Below, piece by piece: positions 5,821 through 6,368 of a DNA stretch of 6,368 nucleotides; position 1 is the first letter of the stretch; each line of letters opens with the position of its first letter. The notes beneath the pieces are model-generated. The model made no database searches. It saw only the letters and a program-made list of their open reading frames with translations, and was not told where the DNA came from. Both the position numbers and the translations under genes were made by a program. The stretch is from Acidisarcina sp. (GTDB lineage Bacteria > Acidobacteriota > Blastocatellia > Pyrinomonadales > Pyrinomonadaceae), in contig JAJNPX010000138.1 in NCBI GenBank assembly GCA_021155145.1, forward strand, positions 1 to 6,368, written 5' to 3'.

Positions 5821-6368
5821 ATGCACGATACAACATCCGCATCCGATATCTCTTTGTCCGTCCAGCCGCCAAGCCCACCGATCCCGCAGCACATTCAGTC
5901 GTTTCACAATATTCTCAAACATATGCTTGCTGCCGGCGAGAATGTGAGCGATCTGATCTTCTCGCCGGGACGGCCGCCTCAGGTCGAGCTTTCAGGCGAT
6001 CTCGAGGGCGTCAGTATTCCGGGCCTCGAATTATTGAAACCACCGCACATCAGGTCGTTTGCTGAGATAATGCTTGACGGAAACGATCAGGGAAACGAAT
6101 CGTTCAACAAAAAGGGGTCGGCTGACATCTCATACGGCGTGCCGGGCCTGTGCCGTTTTCGCGTGAATATCTTCAAACAACGCGGCTCGCACGCGATCGT
6201 GATGCGGGTGATACCGTCAAACCCGCCGGACTGGAAACAATTGGATCTGCCTCCGGCCGTTATGACCTCGGCCGAACTGAAGAACGGCCTTGTCCTTGTC
6301 ACGGGACCGACCGGGTCCGGAAAATCTACAACCCTCGCCGCCATTATCTCGCTCATCAACGCTACGAA
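5821..6368 (+). CDS. pilT: PilT-family type IV pilus retraction ATPase (3' end outside window)
   Basis: The open frame runs 182 codons from the ATG to the window edge, so the C-terminal half is missing. PilT proteins are cytoplasmic hexameric ATPases that power pilus retraction and twitching motility. Residues about 23-155 match the PAS-like N-terminal domain: a helix ILKHMLAAGENVSDLIFSPG (31-50) in place of the usual ASDLHL..G, RPPQVELSGDL (51-61), then SADISYGVPGLCRFRVNIF (100-118) and SHAIVMRVIP (123-132). NGLVLVTGPTGSGKSTTLA leads to Walker A, GPTGSGKST at 162-170, with Lys169 binding phosphate. Walker B, the His and Asp boxes and the C-terminal domain lie outside. About 20 Ser/Pro-rich residues precede the usual PilT start, so this may be a paralogue (PilT2/PilU-like) rather than the main PilT. 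No strong Shine-Dalgarno sequence is visible. It is divergent from the ATP-grasp gene. Confidence 0.88.
   Translation, partial: MHDTTSASDISLSVQPPSPPIPQHIQSFHNILKHMLAAGENVSDLIFSPGRPPQVELSGDLEGVSIPGLELLKPPHIRSFAEIMLDGNDQGNESFNKKGSADISYGVPGLCRFRVNIFKQRGSHAIVMRVIPSNPPDWKQLDLPPAVMTSAELKNGLVLVTGPTGSGKSTTLAAIISLINAT

Noticed and set aside
5697..6065. Plus-strand open frame of 122 codons spanning the intergenic gap and pilT start
   Set aside because: It overlaps the PilT reading frame in another frame and has no family features.
6087..6359. Minus-strand open frame of 90 codons
   Set aside because: Antisense to the well-conserved PilT segment including Walker A.

Overview
The window looks like ordinary chromosomal DNA from a Gram-negative-type bacterium with roughly half G+C. 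The proteins resemble those of Acidobacteriota, perhaps the Blastocatellia/Pyrinomonadaceae side. That placement rests on protein style only: an ECF sigma factor paired with a zinc-finger anti-sigma factor carrying a long exported tail, a PilT paralogue, TPR membrane proteins, and little visible Shine-Dalgarno sequence. I saw no mobile element, CRISPR array, tRNA or rRNA.

Layout. Positions 1-1872 on the minus strand hold a regulatory pair: an RpoE-type ECF sigma factor (1116-1769), followed 276 bases later by its probable membrane anti-sigma factor (839 down to the window edge, 3' end missing). A close match to an RpoE-type ECF promoter lies just upstream of the sigma gene (1845-1872), so the sigma factor probably drives its own transcription. 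Positions 2104-2949 on the plus strand encode a single-pass membrane TPR protein of the YfgM type, closed by a strong intrinsic terminator (2968-3002). Positions 3100-4494 on the plus strand encode a four-helix membrane protein that seems to join a bacterial PH-like domain to TPR repeats. It converges on the minus-strand gene at 4547-5605, an ATP-grasp ligase-like protein ending in a lysine/alanine-rich, histone-H1-like tail. A hairpin between them (4493-4523) terminates at least the minus-strand transcript. Divergent from the ATP-grasp gene, a PilT-family ATPase starts at 5821 and runs off the window just after its Walker A motif.

How the genes work together. Only the sigma/anti-sigma pair is a clear functional unit: the cytoplasmic zinc finger would hold the sigma factor until a signal sensed across the membrane releases it. 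The remaining genes appear to be single transcription units, each with its own promoter or terminator signals, and nothing in their spacing ties them into one pathway. I found no convincing new multi-gene system. The more unusual points are protein architectures: the anti-sigma tail, the PH-TPR membrane protein and the tailed ATP-grasp protein.
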